Positions 1 through 12,566 of a stretch of 64,000 nt of DNA are shown here, in pieces. A program made the translations under genes and the position numbers. Each line of letters starts with the position of its first letter. The stretch's first letter is position 1. The stretch spans positions 15,106,501 through 15,170,500 of the forward strand of contig CM038469.1 in NCBI GenBank assembly GCA_021464415.1, in the 5' to 3' direction. Origin of the DNA: Lonicera japonica (taxonomy: Eukaryota; Streptophyta; Magnoliopsida; Dipsacales; Caprifoliaceae). A model generated the notes under the pieces. The model did no database searches and was not told the origin of the DNA. It saw nothing but the letters and a program-made list of their open reading frames with translations.

Positions 1-2053
1 ATATGTTCGTTTCTAGTGCATTTTACTCTTTTTACAGGTTAAAAATGAACAAGAATAAATCCAAAAGCAAATTCCCCTAAAATTAGTCATTATGGGTCAA
101 ATTCGGAACTAAATTGAGTTCGAGAGGTGAACTGAAAGAAAATCCAAAGCTCAAGAATAAAGGGAGTGGATGGAAGAGACTAAGAGAAGCCGATAAATCA
201 TTCCAAGCGAAGAAAAAGCCATTTGAATCAATTCAGAAAATTTTCGAATGAAGAAGAAATCTACCTCGCGTAATGCCTCTGTTCCATCCAATTATGGTAT
301 TTATTCGTGCAGAATTTGAAGAAAACTTTAGAAATATAAGTAGTAGAGCTCTGAGTTAGCTACACGTAGGCAAAAACCTTACATCAATCGAATTTCGAAG
401 GAAAAAGTTATGGGCGAAATATGAATAGTACACCGAAAGAGCAGTTTGTAACATGAATGAAAGGTGAAAAAAGTTATTGAAAGTGGGCCTAGCCCAGATG
501 GATGGCGTAAGTTGCATTTGAGTTATAGATCTTGTGCTCAATACATGGCTCATGCAACTTTATTTTTATAGAGTTAATTCCATGTAAAGGTGAACCATAA
601 ATAATACATAAATTGTGCCCCTTCTTTATCTCTCTCCATTATTTCCTACTTCTTTCTTTATTTAATTTTTTGTTTTACGCATTAAAGGTTTATTTGGTGT
701 TTATTTTGGAGTTAGAGATGAAGTATTCAAGTATAATTTTGAAGATTAATTTTCAGAATTAATTATTGGATTTCGTGCGCACTTCAATTTCAGGTTCTTA
801 ATTTATTTACTGTTTTGTTAATTCTTCGTATAAATTTTGCATGCTTATGATTTTATTTATATTTCAATTTATGAATTTATATGTGATGTTTTGTTTGATT
901 AATTTATTGTCCATGAATTTGTTAGATATGTTTGACTAGTTTATTAGTTAGGGGTCCGTAAGGAATGGGAATGCTGACGCGATAATTTTTCAGACCCGAA
1001 TTAAATTCTAATTAATTTTTCATTAGTTAATAGGTCAATATAAATCTGATTTTTATTAATTTATTATTCTAATATGCTAATCACATATTTTTATAATAAA
1101 TTTAATAAAATCTTTCCGGCAAAAGAACCAAACTAGTTTGCATCGTTATTCTTGTGCTAAACCCTAACCGGCCGAGTTAGAGAGCAGTCAATACCCTCTG
1201 AATTAATTGATTTTGTATCTTTATAATTTTAAATTAGAGTGTGTTGTTTTCAGTAGTAGTTTTAAACCTTACTTTTTGATATTGAAATCGCCAATTTTGT
1301 GTTTTCACTGCCCGTTTTAGTTCAAATTTGATTTCAATCATGTTTTAACATATTTGAATTAAATTATGGTTTTAATTTAATATTTCTAAACTCACTTTTA
1401 ATAAAATATTTTGTAATGTCAAGCATTACTTCCCTTCAATAAACAAGTATTTTTGATAAAATTAAGTAATGCGAATTGATTTCATAATTAGTATTGGTAC
1501 GTATAATTCATGTCGCGTATGAATTATTGCGAAGGATACGAGTTTATGAGATCAATTAGCTTGTGGAAAGTAGGCTAATGTTTAAAGAAAAATTAATTAG
1601 AAAAGGATTCCCAGTCTACCGAATTGCCCGTTGTGTTGTCCGAATCTTATGAATACCCATAGCGCTTTTTATTCTTAATTTTAGTTAAAGTTTTTCACAC
1701 ATTTAATTAATTTAGCATGATGTTTTTTGTGTTTATTTATTTAGGTTTATTCCATGTTCTTGTTACGTTAGTTTAGTTTTCTTTAGCATAGTATTGTTTC
1801 GTTACTTTTAAGATTAATTTTAGTTGTATGTTTTATTTAGTTTTATTGCCACTAGTTATTTTAGTTATTAATCTACATTACATTATCTCCATATTTTATC
1901 TTTTCTTTATTTTTCTCATCTTCCTCTTGAAAAAAACATTCTTAACTCAAAGAACTATCCTCCTCCCTGTGGATCAACCTCGGACTTATCAAGTATTTAT
2001 TACTTGACCGACCACCTGCACTTGGGTGTAATAACTCACATTGTTTTCGACGA
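1..2053. mobile_element. Probable LTR-retrotransposon remnant, truncated by the window edge
   Basis: No conserved ORF. At about 1955-2035 it reads CTCCCTGTGGATCAACC..., then ACTTGACCGACCACCTGCACTTGG, which resembles the CCCTGTGGATCGACC type of motif often found near the end of long plant gypsy LTRs (Athila/Tat-like). The left boundary is outside the window. Assignment rests on pattern memory only. Confidence 0.3.
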
Positions 2054-2846
2054 GTAAATATACATATGTATATATATGTACACACAAATCAATCATCATC
2101 TTTAACCTCAATCTCCATTTACGACAATTCCCCAACTACCACCCCCTCTGGCTGGCACCGCTGCCTCCTCCTCCATCCTTTCTCTCTATTCCCCATCGCT
2201 ATCCACCTTTATCTCTCTTCCTCACCAACATCAAACCCATCTCTCTTTACAAATCATATCCAAGCAAAATTGTGGTCAAAATCATCGTCGTCATCCACCG
2301 GCGATTTCCTTTGTACAAGTGTTTATATACATATAGAATTTGGGGAGGGAACGAAAGTATCATAAGAGAAAGACGTGGGGGAGGGAACGAAAGATGTGGT
2401 GGTGGTGGTGGGGATGAGGGAGAAAGCTTGGGGTGGGAAGAAGGAGATTGCCGACTGCTTAAAAAGTGTCGAATTTGGTGGTCCGGCATCAATGGTGGAG
2501 ATGGAGGCGGAGGAGGTGATGGTGACGATAAAGGGTGAGGGGAGGAGTGGCCACCATTGTTGTATTTAAAGGTAGGGTTTTTTTAAGGTTGGTTTGGGGA
2601 TGAAGATGAGGATGAGAATGAGGATGAAGATGAAGAAGAGAGGTATTTTAGTTTAAAAAATTTTAAAATTAAAGGAATGAAAATGGCGTCAGGATTTAGG
2701 GGATTATGTCTAATTAAAATTATTTTAGGGGATTTTCTCAAATATGACTATTAACATAAGGGGGTTAGGTCAATAAACCCCTATTTTTAAAGTTTGAGAC
2801 TGATTTAGTGGTGAGGTTTGTATGGGTAGAATTGCTCGATTAATTA
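2054..2846. other. Intergenic, purine/pyrimidine-skewed low-complexity sequence
   Basis: Contains an AT-rich TATATACATA lead (2055-2090), a C/T-rich block (about 2120-2260), then GGTGGTGGTGGGGATGAGG-like and GATGAAGATGAGGATGAG-like tracts (2380-2640). Reading frames on both strands (2041-2538 and others) exist because the composition lacks stops; none shows a recognisable domain. Similar low-complexity content fills the inside of the Mutator-like element at 49503-50556, so this may be the core of a related element whose ends I cannot define. Confidence 0.5.
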
Positions 2847-3459
2847 TGTAATACCCCGTAATGTAATTAGTGTGAAATTAGACACGCATTAACCTCAATT
2901 AAATCAAATTTTTGAAGAGTTTATGAATCTTGATTAATCATAGACCAAATTGTAAAACTTTATAAGTTTAGTATGGATTATAATGTAAAGTTACAAAAGT
3001 TTAGAGTTAAAATAATAAAGTGATAAAACTTTAGGGTGAAATGTCATAATTAAGCAAAAGTTAGATTTTTTTTGACAACTGACCTAGCCTTGATTAAATG
3101 ACAACTCCTTCGTTTTCATCCTTTCATTTTTATGGTCGAAAGATAGAAATAAATAAAAAAAATAGGTGCGAGGTTTTCTTTTTATAAATTGGTCATTCAA
3201 ACTCCGCCGAATTGAATCAGGCTTTAAGGAAAATTAGTTCTCTATGTCGAGAGCTACGCAATGGTATAAAAATTTTAGAGTTATGCTAGTCGGGGTTCGA
3301 GTTATCATCTCAAATTTCATTCTTTGGGGTTAAATATTTTGAGGTATGGGTTTAATTATTTTTAAAATTCGATAATATGATTTTATTCTATATAAATCAT
3401 CATGTTTTAATTGTCTTTGTTTTAAGAATTATTATATGATGAAGATGATGATGTTTTAT

Positions 3460-4970
3460 GTGTAAGTCAAAAAATACCCTAGAGGGGGGGTGAATAGGGT
3501 TTAAAAACTTTAATGCAGAATTAAAAACTTTTCTATAAATGTTTAAGTAAAACAAATTTACTAAATCAATATTTCAAGGAATGCAAAAAATAAACAATTA
3601 AACACAAGAGCAAATAATTAAATAATCTCGAAACAAGCAATAATATAGCAAGTACATAAAGAGATTGAGTTAGAAAGATTGAACCAATTGAAGTTCAAGG
3701 TTTTTTGTCCTCACAGTTTTGGGTTACCAAACCATAGTCCGCGCTCGGTTAGTTCCCCGAGAAGTTCCACTAATTTCAATCTTCTTCTAGGTGAAAATTA
3801 AACATTTACAAGTGTTGTTGTCTCACTATATTCTACAAGTATTGCTATACCACAATACTCTCACAATAATTCCTTTTGCTAATCTATGAGATTTATCTCT
3901 TACAAATACTAAACAAGAATTTACTTTCTTATTTTTTATGAGATTTATCTCTCACAATTTGAATACAAATTATTTGGTGATTCACACCAATTAACAATAA
4001 CTCTCAAGTGTTTAAAGAATACAATTGAAACTCACACTAGAGTTACTTGTTTGATCAAGATTTATGGCTCAATAAGAATGATTGATCAAAAATAATTTAT
4101 TGAATCTTTTGATATTGAAGATAGATGAAGAATAAAGTATGAGAGTGATTTAAGGTTGTCAAAATATGTCTTAGATAGTGTATATATAGTCCCAAAAGTG
4201 ATATAGTCGTTTGTGAGGTTTGGTAGAAGTTTGGTACCAAAAATGGTAAAAAATCAGAAATCCAACAGCTATATTTCGGGCTATCAGTCAACTGAGTAAG
4301 GCTCATCAGTCGACTGAGTGGGCCTTAGTCGACTGAGCACAAGCCATCAGTCGACTGATAGACCAGACTGTCCATCAAGCCAAAAGGCCAAAAATTTCAC
4401 TTTTTGCACTTTTGCATTTTAGCTCCAAAATCAATTCTAATACTTTGGGGACCTTAAAAATAAGTTCTTAAGACACCTATTTTCAAAAAAACTCAAAATA
4501 TGATCATTTGAATTTAATATGAATTTATTTCAAAAATCAAATTTGCAAGAATGATGTTTTGAAATGATTTTGATTCAAACTTGGTTTTGATCAATCTAAG
4601 AATGCTATAACAATATGTATGAGCTATATAAATAATCAAATAAGAAACTTTACAAATAATCCTAAGCACTCACTCAAATGAAAAATAGACGAGTCTTTGA
4701 ATGTTTCAATTTGTTTCTTTAATTTGATCTTTACTTGAAACTTTCTCCTTGAAGCTTTTGCATGTGGTCTTTGATCTTTTGAGCTTCATGGATTTGCATG
4801 GTGATGAGATTGATCTTCTTGTCTTGTCCAATACTTGTAGAGGAATGATCTCGGTTTGAATAGATCGGTTTTTGTCTACGAATGGTGATCATTGAAATGT
4901 GGCTATAATAACTTCAACACACATGTTAAATTACATATGATTGATTTGTTGTTATTATCAAAATAAGATT
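3460..4970 (-). mobile_element. Unclassified non-coding repeat inserted in copy A
   Basis: Read on the minus strand it starts near TTTTGATAATAACAACAAATC and ends near CCTATTCACCCCCCCTCTAG followed by a TATTTTTTGAC tail. Both ends are common in plant retroelement-derived repeats, but I cannot name the family. Homology between copies A and B stops at its left edge and resumes after its right edge (GAAGCAAGATATGCC, 5021), which marks it as an insertion. Boundaries are approximate. It holds the TCAGTCGACTGA cluster. Confidence 0.5.
4284..4362. repeat. Cluster of TCAGTCGACTGA palindromes
   Basis: The 12-bp palindrome TCAGTCGACTGA and close variants occur four times within 79 bp (near 4286 with AA in place of GA, then 4307, 4328 as TTAGTCGACTGA, and 4350). 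They are separated by 9-10 bp spacers with recurring GGC and AAGCC. This looks like a short tandem repeat of about 21 bp with a SalI-type core. Confidence 0.8.
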
Positions 4971-5067
4971 AAGACCTTATAGGCCAACATTATGATTTGC
5001 AAAGCCAATGGCATGTAATTTGAAGCAAGATATGCCATTATACTTGATATATATATATTATTTGATA

Positions 5068-5852
5068 TAGGGGTGGCCACGGTTCGGTTACCGAACCGAC
5101 TTGGTCGGTTTTGTAGAATTGTAAACCGCAACCGAACCGCCAAGTTCGGTTTACTGATATTCGGTTTTATCGAATTGTTCGATCGGTTCGGTTGGTAAAT
5201 GAATATAACCGACCAACCAAAAGATCCAAAATCCACATCAAAAACTACCAAATACCCACAGCAAAACCCAATTTAGAATACACCAAAAGGTCCAAAACCC
5301 ACAGCAAAACCCAATCTATATCATTGAAGCAAAGTGGGTGTGGGTCTGTGGCGTCACCGGCTTGGCTGTATGGCGGTGTGGCTGTGGCCTGTGAACGGAG
5401 TGGTGGATGTTGGGGTGTGGGCGACTGGGCGTGGCCGAGTGGGTGTGGGTCTGTGGCGAGATGGAGAGATGGAGAGAGTGAGAGACGGAGGACTGTGAGA
5501 GACGGAGTTGTGTGGGCGAGGGTGTGGGTCTGTGGCGAGATGGAGAGATGGAAAGAGTGAGAGACGGAGTGGGGGATGTTGGGGTGTGGGCGACTGGGCG
5601 TGGCCGAGTGGGTGTGGGTCTATGGCGTCACCGGCTTGGATCTGTGATGGGGTGGCTGTGGCTTGTCAGTGGCTCAGTGCAACAATGGAGGAAGGAGAAG
5701 GAAGTGGGAACTGACCACTGTAGGTTTGACTATTTGAGGGAGAAACGAATTGGGGGAAAATGGGAACTGGTCGGTCGGTTATCGACCAAACAATGGTCGG
5801 TCGGTCGGTTTTCGGTCGGTTCTCGGTTCACGGTTTGAAAATGCCACCCTTA
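5068..5852. mobile_element. Non-autonomous hAT-like element (785 bp)
   Basis: Terminal inverted repeats TAGGGGTGGC (5068-5077) and GCCACCCTTA (5843-5852), 9 of 10 matching. It is flanked by 8-bp near-duplications ATTTGATA (5060-5067) and TTTTGATA (5853-5860), 7 of 8. Subterminal regions are packed with CGGTT/AACCG motifs in both orientations. The interior (about 5330-5700) is GC-rich against an AT-rich background and is built from internally duplicated blocks: GGATGTTGGGGTGTGGGCGA at 5407 and 5573, and the TGTGGCGAGATGGAGAGATG block twice. ORFs in it are compositional; none resembles a transposase. Confidence 0.75.
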
Positions 5853-6553
5853 TTTTGATATACATAAGGTATCCCTTGAATGTATAGATGTTTTCTATTG
5901 ATGAAATTGATTAATTAATTAATTATATACATCAAGGGATATGTATAGAGATTTGTTGTAGTTATATGGCATAAGTTATTTCAAACGTTCATTTGTTTGC
6001 ATGTTATGCATACTGTGCATCGTTATTGTGTTAACCAAAATTTTGTAGATCTTTTGACAAGCTCGGACTATTCTTATGGCCTATCATGTGGGCATATATC
6101 TCGTATCTATGGTGCCGAATACTTCTTATGTTTGTTGTATCATTCTAGAACGTGATATGATCCCGTGATGGATCAGATTACGATTTTTATTATGGCCCTT
6201 CGATGATGAAGGGAATATGTATTGATAAGTGCTTACCGGTGTAAAAATAAGTAAAACTCGATACCTTTATGTTGAAAATTCTTAAACCCGGGGGAGAGCA
6301 ATGAGGTCAGCTGTCTAGAGCTAACGGTGAGTAGTCCAAAAATCTAAATCTTGACAAAGCACTTGTGATTTTGTGAAATGATATGGATGGACATGTGGTC
6401 TAATTTTATTATGATATGATGATGATCTTTTATGGGCCGAATGATGTTATATCGTGATTGTGTTCGATTTATTCTTTAAGGCGGTCAGACCCGTTTTTAT
6501 TCTTATGATTATGGTTTAGCCTAGCTTCGGTATTTTTTGGAGGCTGTCTGGCC

Positions 6554-6554
<1 letters not shown>

Positions 6555-6647
<93 letters not shown>
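6555..6647. repeat. (ATT)31 microsatellite
   Basis: 93 bp of uninterrupted ATT repeats. On the minus strand it makes a long asparagine run in a spurious ORF. Confidence 0.97.
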
Positions 6648-6648
<1 letters not shown>

Positions 6649-7212
6649 TTATTATAATCCGATTCAACTTCGGTATCTCTCAGTATAATGGTTAATATAA
6701 GAGAGGTAACCTGCATGCATGCATTGTTTTATCTGTTAAGCCATGATTTATGATTAAATAGTTAATTACGTTTTATACGTAATATTGCCTATTACATTCG
6801 CCTTACTGAGCTGTGAGCTCGCTCCGTTTTATGTAAACAAATTCAGATATTCAGGAAACGGATAAGACTGAAAAAGAGACTAGTTCGGGAACAAAGTAGA
6901 AGTCTTGATACCGACTCATTTTTGTTTATCTGTATAAGGCAAGCCATGGCTAGCCTGCGTTTTTGTTTACCTTGGAATACATGTGACATGGTTTATATGT
7001 CTTTTGGATCACATATATGTGTATAGGTGTATTTTATATTCTTGTCTGTTATTACCGCCTACAGCATGAATATCATGTTTACTATGTTACTTACCTGAAT
7101 TCATTATTTTATTATTTATATTAAACTTACTTTAGCTAGTTTAAGGTGGATTAATGACGTTCCAGGTCTTAATTACTGGTGTTATCCTACTAATTAAGGC
7201 GGAGGTGTTACA

Positions 7213-8740
7213 TACTAGCATTATGACTTTCAATATTAGACGATTAGGCATTACGAATTTTTTGAAGGATACGATATTGACAAAGTTGCTCTCATTTTTT
7301 TTTCACAAAACCCTCAATTGCTACTTGTTGGACTGCTTCCAATACTTACATTGTTACTCAATTGGTACTTTTTTTGGCAACCATATAATTGTAAATGTGT
7401 TTGTGACTTAATATATCTATCTAAGTAATGTCTCATAATGTACGTATAAGAAACTTAATACGTCTCATATATGCACGCATACAATCTTAATATATTTCAT
7501 ATATTTAGTTGAATTTTGTTATCATTTGTATGCTTAAAAATCATTATTTTTTGTATGTTAATTGCTCTCATATTAGTAGACATTTTAAAGTACAAAGTTA
7601 TATGTCTGAAGCGTTTGTTCAACCAGTCATTTTTTTGTACGAAACCTAAAATGCCTCTTATATTCTTTATGTTGTATTATGTGTATATTCAAACTGATTA
7701 TATGTCCGAGAGTATCTCCAATGGTTGCGTAAATATTAAGGTGTAAATCTGATGTGTCAACTCACTGTTACAAAAAACTTAAAGTATAAAAATAATGTAC
7801 TACAATAATAGTTTTGCAAACTCTTGTGTAAAATTTAAAATAATCAATAGTAAATCAACACATGTTAAATGTCAATTTAAGAAATTTAATATTATTTTTT
7901 CTTGAATTTTTCTATACATAATTTTATCATAACAATGGATCTTGTATTGTAAGTCTTGATGAGTAGATTTCAAATATGTATTTTTTTTTATTAAAATATA
8001 TATTTTATATTAAAAATTACTACATTTTAAAGCTTTATAAAAAAATATGAGGATAGAGAATGATGCTGTGGTAGTGCAAATTGGAAGTGTATTTTACATG
8101 TTTTGTTTTACACAAAATGTAAACTTAAAAGACTACTGGGAATGAAATATTTTACAAATTGTGTAAATTTTAGATAGAACAAAATTATAAAAGTCTGCTG
8201 GAGATGCTATGAAAATCACGTTTATAATGAACACTTAATTTTAAGGATTAAGTTTGGTAAATTTTGAATTTTGAACCTTTTTTGAATTGATTTTAATTTA
8301 AAGTTTTGAATTTGACTTTAGGTTAGATTATAAATGTTATCCATTAAAAGATTTTAAATTTTGAATTTGTTTTTATTAGTTTGACTTTCATCTTTTATCT
8401 TTATATTTGAATTATGATTATGTTATAGATATTTTTCAAATTTTAGGCATTTGAATTTATGTTAGAATTAAATTTGGATAAAGGGCACTATTGGCATTGT
8501 TGGATTTTTTATATTTTTTTATTTATTAATTGAAATTTTTATAATTGTCCTTCATAAAATCTTTTGCAAAAAAAATCACCCTTCAAACAATTGACCTAAA
8601 AGATGTGTTATTGAAAAAATAAAGAATTCAATTTTTGTCCTTTAAATCAAAAGCTCTTGTAATATAATTTTAAAATGTTAAAATATTTTTGTTAAGTGAT
8701 AATAAAATAATACTACACTTATCGAATATTTTTACTAACA
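7213..8740. other. AT-rich intergenic DNA with a probable MITE at about 7709-8208
   Basis: No gene-like ORF. A unit bounded by GAGAGTATCTCCAATGG (left) and CTGCTGGAGATGCTATG (right), inverted copies of the widespread plant ATCTCCAATGG/GGAGATGC ends, has an interior with TTTACACA/TGTGTAAA motifs on both sides. This fits an old foldback MITE. The rest is simple AT-rich sequence. Confidence 0.45.
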
Positions 8741-9695
8741 TCTATATTATAAAACAAGGATTTTTTGCAATAAAATAATAAATCAATCCAACGTCTCATA
8801 TTAATTTGTAATGTTGTTAACACTTTTAGACCATTGGATCATTTTTATACCTCACAACAAGATGTCAAATCAACTTAACATTTACTCACACACTAAACAT
8901 ATACACAAATATAACTCTTACATCTCTCTACTTTTCTACAACATTTCTCTCTCATCAAATTTTTAAAAAACTTTTAAATGCCATAACTTTAAATTTACAA
9001 ATTCTACTTTAATAAAATTTATATATTTGAAATATGTTCATCAACACCTACAAAACAAGATCCATTGTGATAATTAAATTATGTATAAAAAAATTCAAGA
9101 AAAAGTTATTGAACTATTTCTAACTCATTAGTTATTGAAAACAAAATTATGCATATAAAACTTATAAAACATTTCTAACTCATTAGTTATTGAAAATATA
9201 TATTTTCTCTCATCAAATTTTAAATTATTTTCAAATGCTATAACTTTAAAATAAGTGTCCAACCTACCTCGAATATGGGGTGAATTTTTTTTATATTAGT
9301 GTCCAACTTACTTCAAATATAATATTTTTTCTTTTAAATATACTAATAATACCATTACAAAATAAAAGGATCAAAGCAATTTTAGGGCGATAATTTTTTA
9401 TATTACAATTCGATCTGCCTCAAATATAATATTTTTTTCTCTTTTAAATACACTAATAACATCATTACATTATAAAACGGTCGATGCGATTTCAGGTCTA
9501 ATTGGACAAGTAAAACACATCTCGAGTGAGGATGGATATGTTTCGTTTTTGTGATACCTTAATTATCTGTTTTCATTTCTAAGTAATATACAATCATACA
9601 CATCTTCGATCCTCACATTTTTCACGTAATTATGTTTTATATAATTATTATTTTTTATTCTTTTTATCGTGCCGGACGGCACGGGTATACCCTAG
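8741..9695 (+). mobile_element. Non-autonomous Helitron (955 bp)
   Basis: The 5' end is TCTATATTATAAAAC preceded by A. The 3' end is CTAG followed by T, so it sits between A and T as Helitrons do, without a target duplication. A perfect stem-loop (CGTGCCG-GA-CGGCACG, 9668-9683) lies 8 bp before the terminal CTAG. TC start, GC-rich 3' hairpin, CTRR end and A/T insertion site are all present. No Rep/helicase ORF, so it depends on an autonomous relative. Confidence 0.88.
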
Positions 9696-10086
9696 TATAT
9701 TATATAAATTATACTTTTATAAAATATAGCAAATGTACAAATTGTATAATGCATTAAATTAAAAATAAGTCAAAAAAAAACAATTTTCCGGTGATAAATA
9801 GGTCTCTCAAATGGAGCTTTAACCTTAAAATATTGATTGTGTCAAATCACACTAATGAAAGAGGTTTAAATACCTTGTTGCACTTAACGAGGTAAGAGAA
9901 AACTTGAATTGTGGTACGATATAAATTTGATACCTAACATTTGAAAGTGTCGTACAAAATCTCCGAGTGGTTCACTTCATCACTTAACCCATTGACTTGC
10001 ACTCACCCCACCATTACGAGGCACAAACAATAACATTCATTTATTTATTTATTTTTTCAAGAAATCATGTTCTCTTAATAATATTA

Positions 10087-10376
10087 CTTCCTCTGTTTTA
10101 ATTTAATTATTATATTTTAAAAAATTAAAAATTAAAAACTAAAAAAATATAATAATTATTCTAAGAGTAAATATTTATTTCTAAAAATATCTTTTACTTT
10201 TCTTTTCATAAAAAATGTGGCGGGACTCAAAATTAAAAAAATGTGAAAAGCTTAAAGGGTAATATTGAAAATGAAAATATTATTATAATTAATGACATAC
10301 TAAATATAAAAAGTGAACAATTATTTTGGGACATTTATAAATGGAATAGTGGAACAATTAATTGGGATAGAGAGCG
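10087..10376. mobile_element. Stowaway-type (Mariner) MITE
   Basis: Flanked by TA (10085-10086, 10377-10378). Ends CTTCCTCTGTTTTAATT and AATTGGGATAGAGAGCG, degenerate forms of the plant CTCCCTCCGTCCCAATTT end. It is clearly homologous to the MITE at 47252-47535 over its whole length (shared GGGACATTTATAAAT, AAGCTTAAAGGGTAA). Confidence 0.85.
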
Positions 10377-10854
10377 TATTACTTTCTCCATCTTTATTTT
10401 TTCTTTCTAATATAATTAATATATTAAATCTCACTACAATAAATAAGTTTTCTTTCAAAGTATTGATTTTGTTAAACTTAATGCGTTCTTAAAAAATCGA
10501 CAAAATAAAATATAAACTCTCCTTATTTGAAATATTCTCAAAATAAATGATATTTTGAAAAATTTTTGCTCCTCTTCTACAAAATTATATGTTACTCTCG
10601 AAGAAAATCTATTACGTTTTGTAAGAAAAAATAGTTATGAGAAAATACCTTCACAAAGTTGTAAGATACAAATTACCAAAACTCAACGGGTTAGCCTATT
10701 ACCTTATGAAGTTCGTTTATATCAAAATGTAAATTACCTTACAGAGTTAGTTACATGTGAAAGTTGAATTTCATTGCCTTACAAAGTTAGTTTATGTCAA
10801 TACATAAACCGGTGCAAAAGTAAAACATAGTCTTTTCATTTAACACATCTTAAG

Positions 10855-11192
10855 GGCTCGTTTGATTGTCATTTTAAGTTAAAATTTTAAAATTTATTTT
10901 GCAGTTGAGTTTTGAAAAAAAGATTTTTAAATTTAATTTGTATTTAGTACGAAAAACTAAAACTCACAAGAGAAAGTAAAACACGTAAAAAAACTCATAA
11001 AATAGTCACAATTAATCTTATTTTATAGATTCAATGAGTATGTTTTAAATATATATATTTTGTCTAATTCTGATTTTTGAATTTTAAGTGATGGGGTTTT
11101 AAAATTTTAAATTTTTATGAGAAAGAAAGTAAAATGAAATTGATTTTGGGAAGGTGAATTAGATTTTAAAAACCATGTATCAAACGAGATTT
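10855..11192. mobile_element. Inverted-repeat MITE with GGCTCGTTTGAT ends
   Basis: Left end GGGCTCGTTTGATTGTC and right end TATCAAACGAGAT are inverted copies. This end type (CTCGTTTG...CAAACGAG) is common to plant hAT/Harbinger MITEs. Edges approximate. Confidence 0.4.
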
Positions 11193-12286
11193 TTAATTTT
11201 ATTTTTTTTTTGTTAAAAGTGCTTTTGATTTTGTAATAATAACAGCCTTGAATGTTGTTAATAAAACCCAACTTTTTTTGGTCGGCCCAAATTAATTTGA
11301 GGAAGCCTACTTACAAGACTAGTTTGCTTGTACAAACCCATATTAAATGAGTTTGCTTGTACCCAACTTCAAATTTTGTAAGTGAAACTGACCCATCAAG
11401 TTATGTCTTTTTTTGGGCTGAAAATTATGGGTTGACTTTAACTAATTTAGGTTGTTTGTAACTATTAATCACAAAATGTGATCCATTGACTTAACCGTTG
11501 CTGAATTCGAGCTTTAAAGAATAGTTTTATAGAACACGAGACTAAAACTTAAAGAAGTAACAAAAGTGAGGTGATAACAATGCATTATTTAATTTAGTAC
11601 GTAAATTTCACACTTTACTCACTTTTTGCAATTATTAAATATATAGATATCACATTATCTAAATTACTTCAAATATGATATTTTACCACCGTTACAGTCC
11701 AACAAGATCTATGCAACTTCACTTCCCTTATTTTTTAAAACCGATTCTTCTTGAAATGAAGAGAAAAAAATAGCAGTTCAAAACATTAATGTTAATTAAT
11801 TTTATACAAAACATAAAAGATGTTTCCTTTCTCCTTCCTTTAACTATTTCTTTCTCCTTTTGTAATACACTGGATCACATGCACATGTTATATGTATGTT
11901 ATTTAAATATACTTTTTTTAATTTAAATCAAAATATTAAATAGTAGATTTATTTGTTAAAAGCCCGAACCCTCTTATAAATTCATTTTTTAATAATAATA
12001 AAAAAAGATTGCATGAATAAAATAAAGGATATAAAAATTTAACATAATTTTATACAGTTAAATTGAGACTTAATTTTATAATAAAAAATAAAATAAAATA
12101 GACAGATACCTGATATGATGACGTGTACATAGTACCTGCACATTAAAAAGAGCGACCCCATTAGTCCGTCGGAATCATTGAGTAAAACTCCACTCTCTCT
12201 TTCTTTGACCAATCCGCATTCACGTCTGGCCGTCGTATTAATTCACCAACCAATAAACACCACGCCACTTCTCCTCCTCCGCCCCC

Positions 12287-12292
12287 CACGTG
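12287..12292. promoter_or_regulatory. G-box (CACGTG) upstream of the P4H start codon
   Basis: A perfect CACGTG palindrome in a CCCCACGTGCC context lies 275 bp upstream of the P4H ATG, inside a C/T-rich stretch (about 12180-12540) that probably includes the 5' UTR. bHLH and bZIP factors bind this core in plants. If transcription starts upstream of it, the motif is only transcribed leader; I cannot place the TSS. Confidence 0.35.
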
Positions 12293-12566
12293 CCCGGCGA
12301 GTGCTCCATCGATCCCAAAACCCCCACAAAAAAAAATTAATTATTTCGTCTACCAGAACTTTTCCATCTTCATTTCCATTTCCATTTCCTCCTCTTAAAT
12401 TACGAACAAAAATTCAATTTCAGTTTCACATCTATCAATCAACAAAGGAAGAGGAATCAGTTTCCGCCATCTACTTTTTTTCTCCGATCATTGACCGTCG
12501 GTGAAACTTTCAGCCGGAGAATTGAAGAGTTGAATTTGGAGAGAGGATTTGAATTCGGCGGTGAAA

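Larger units (their letters stand above)
2847..7212 (+). mobile_element. Long non-coding TGTAA...TTACA element, copy A (possible solo LTR), with nested insertions
   Basis: Starts TGTAATACCCCG and ends GGAGGTGTTACA, an inverted-repeat TGTAAYACC...GGTGTTACA pair. Its right half matches copy B at 57294-59279 (shared blocks around ATAAAAATAAGTA, CTAGAGCTA-CGG-GAGTAG, GATGGACATGTGGTC, and AGAGAGGTAACYTGCAT followed by GCATGCATTGTTTT), and its left half matches copy C near 24000-24200. It contains no coding region. Termini and size fit long LTRs of Del/Tekay-type gypsy elements standing alone, but no PBS or internal domain is present. It is interrupted by insertions at about 3460-4970 and 5068-5852. 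Flanking 5-mers (AATTA/TACTA) do not match well. Confidence 0.55.
9696..12566. other. Intergenic region upstream of P4H with MITEs
   Basis: Apart from the Mariner-type MITE at 10087-10376 and the inverted-repeat unit at about 10855-11192, this is AT-rich sequence without conserved ORFs. From about 12100 the composition shifts to the C/T-rich promoter and leader of P4H. Confidence 0.6.

Noticed and set aside
2041..2569. Overlapping ORFs of 64-165 codons on both strands
   Set aside because: Low-complexity composition lacking stop codons; no domain, no splice context, all frames equally open.
4284..4362. CRISPR-like array
   Set aside because: Repeats are 12-bp palindromes with 9-10-bp spacers in a plant repeat; unlike any CRISPR and no cas genes.
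5192..5838. ORFs rich in Gly, Trp and Arg
   Set aside because: They lie in the GC-rich repeated core of a hAT-like element and repeat themselves; no transposase motif.
6516..6716. ORF with a long poly-asparagine run
   Set aside because: It is only the reverse reading of the (ATT)n microsatellite.
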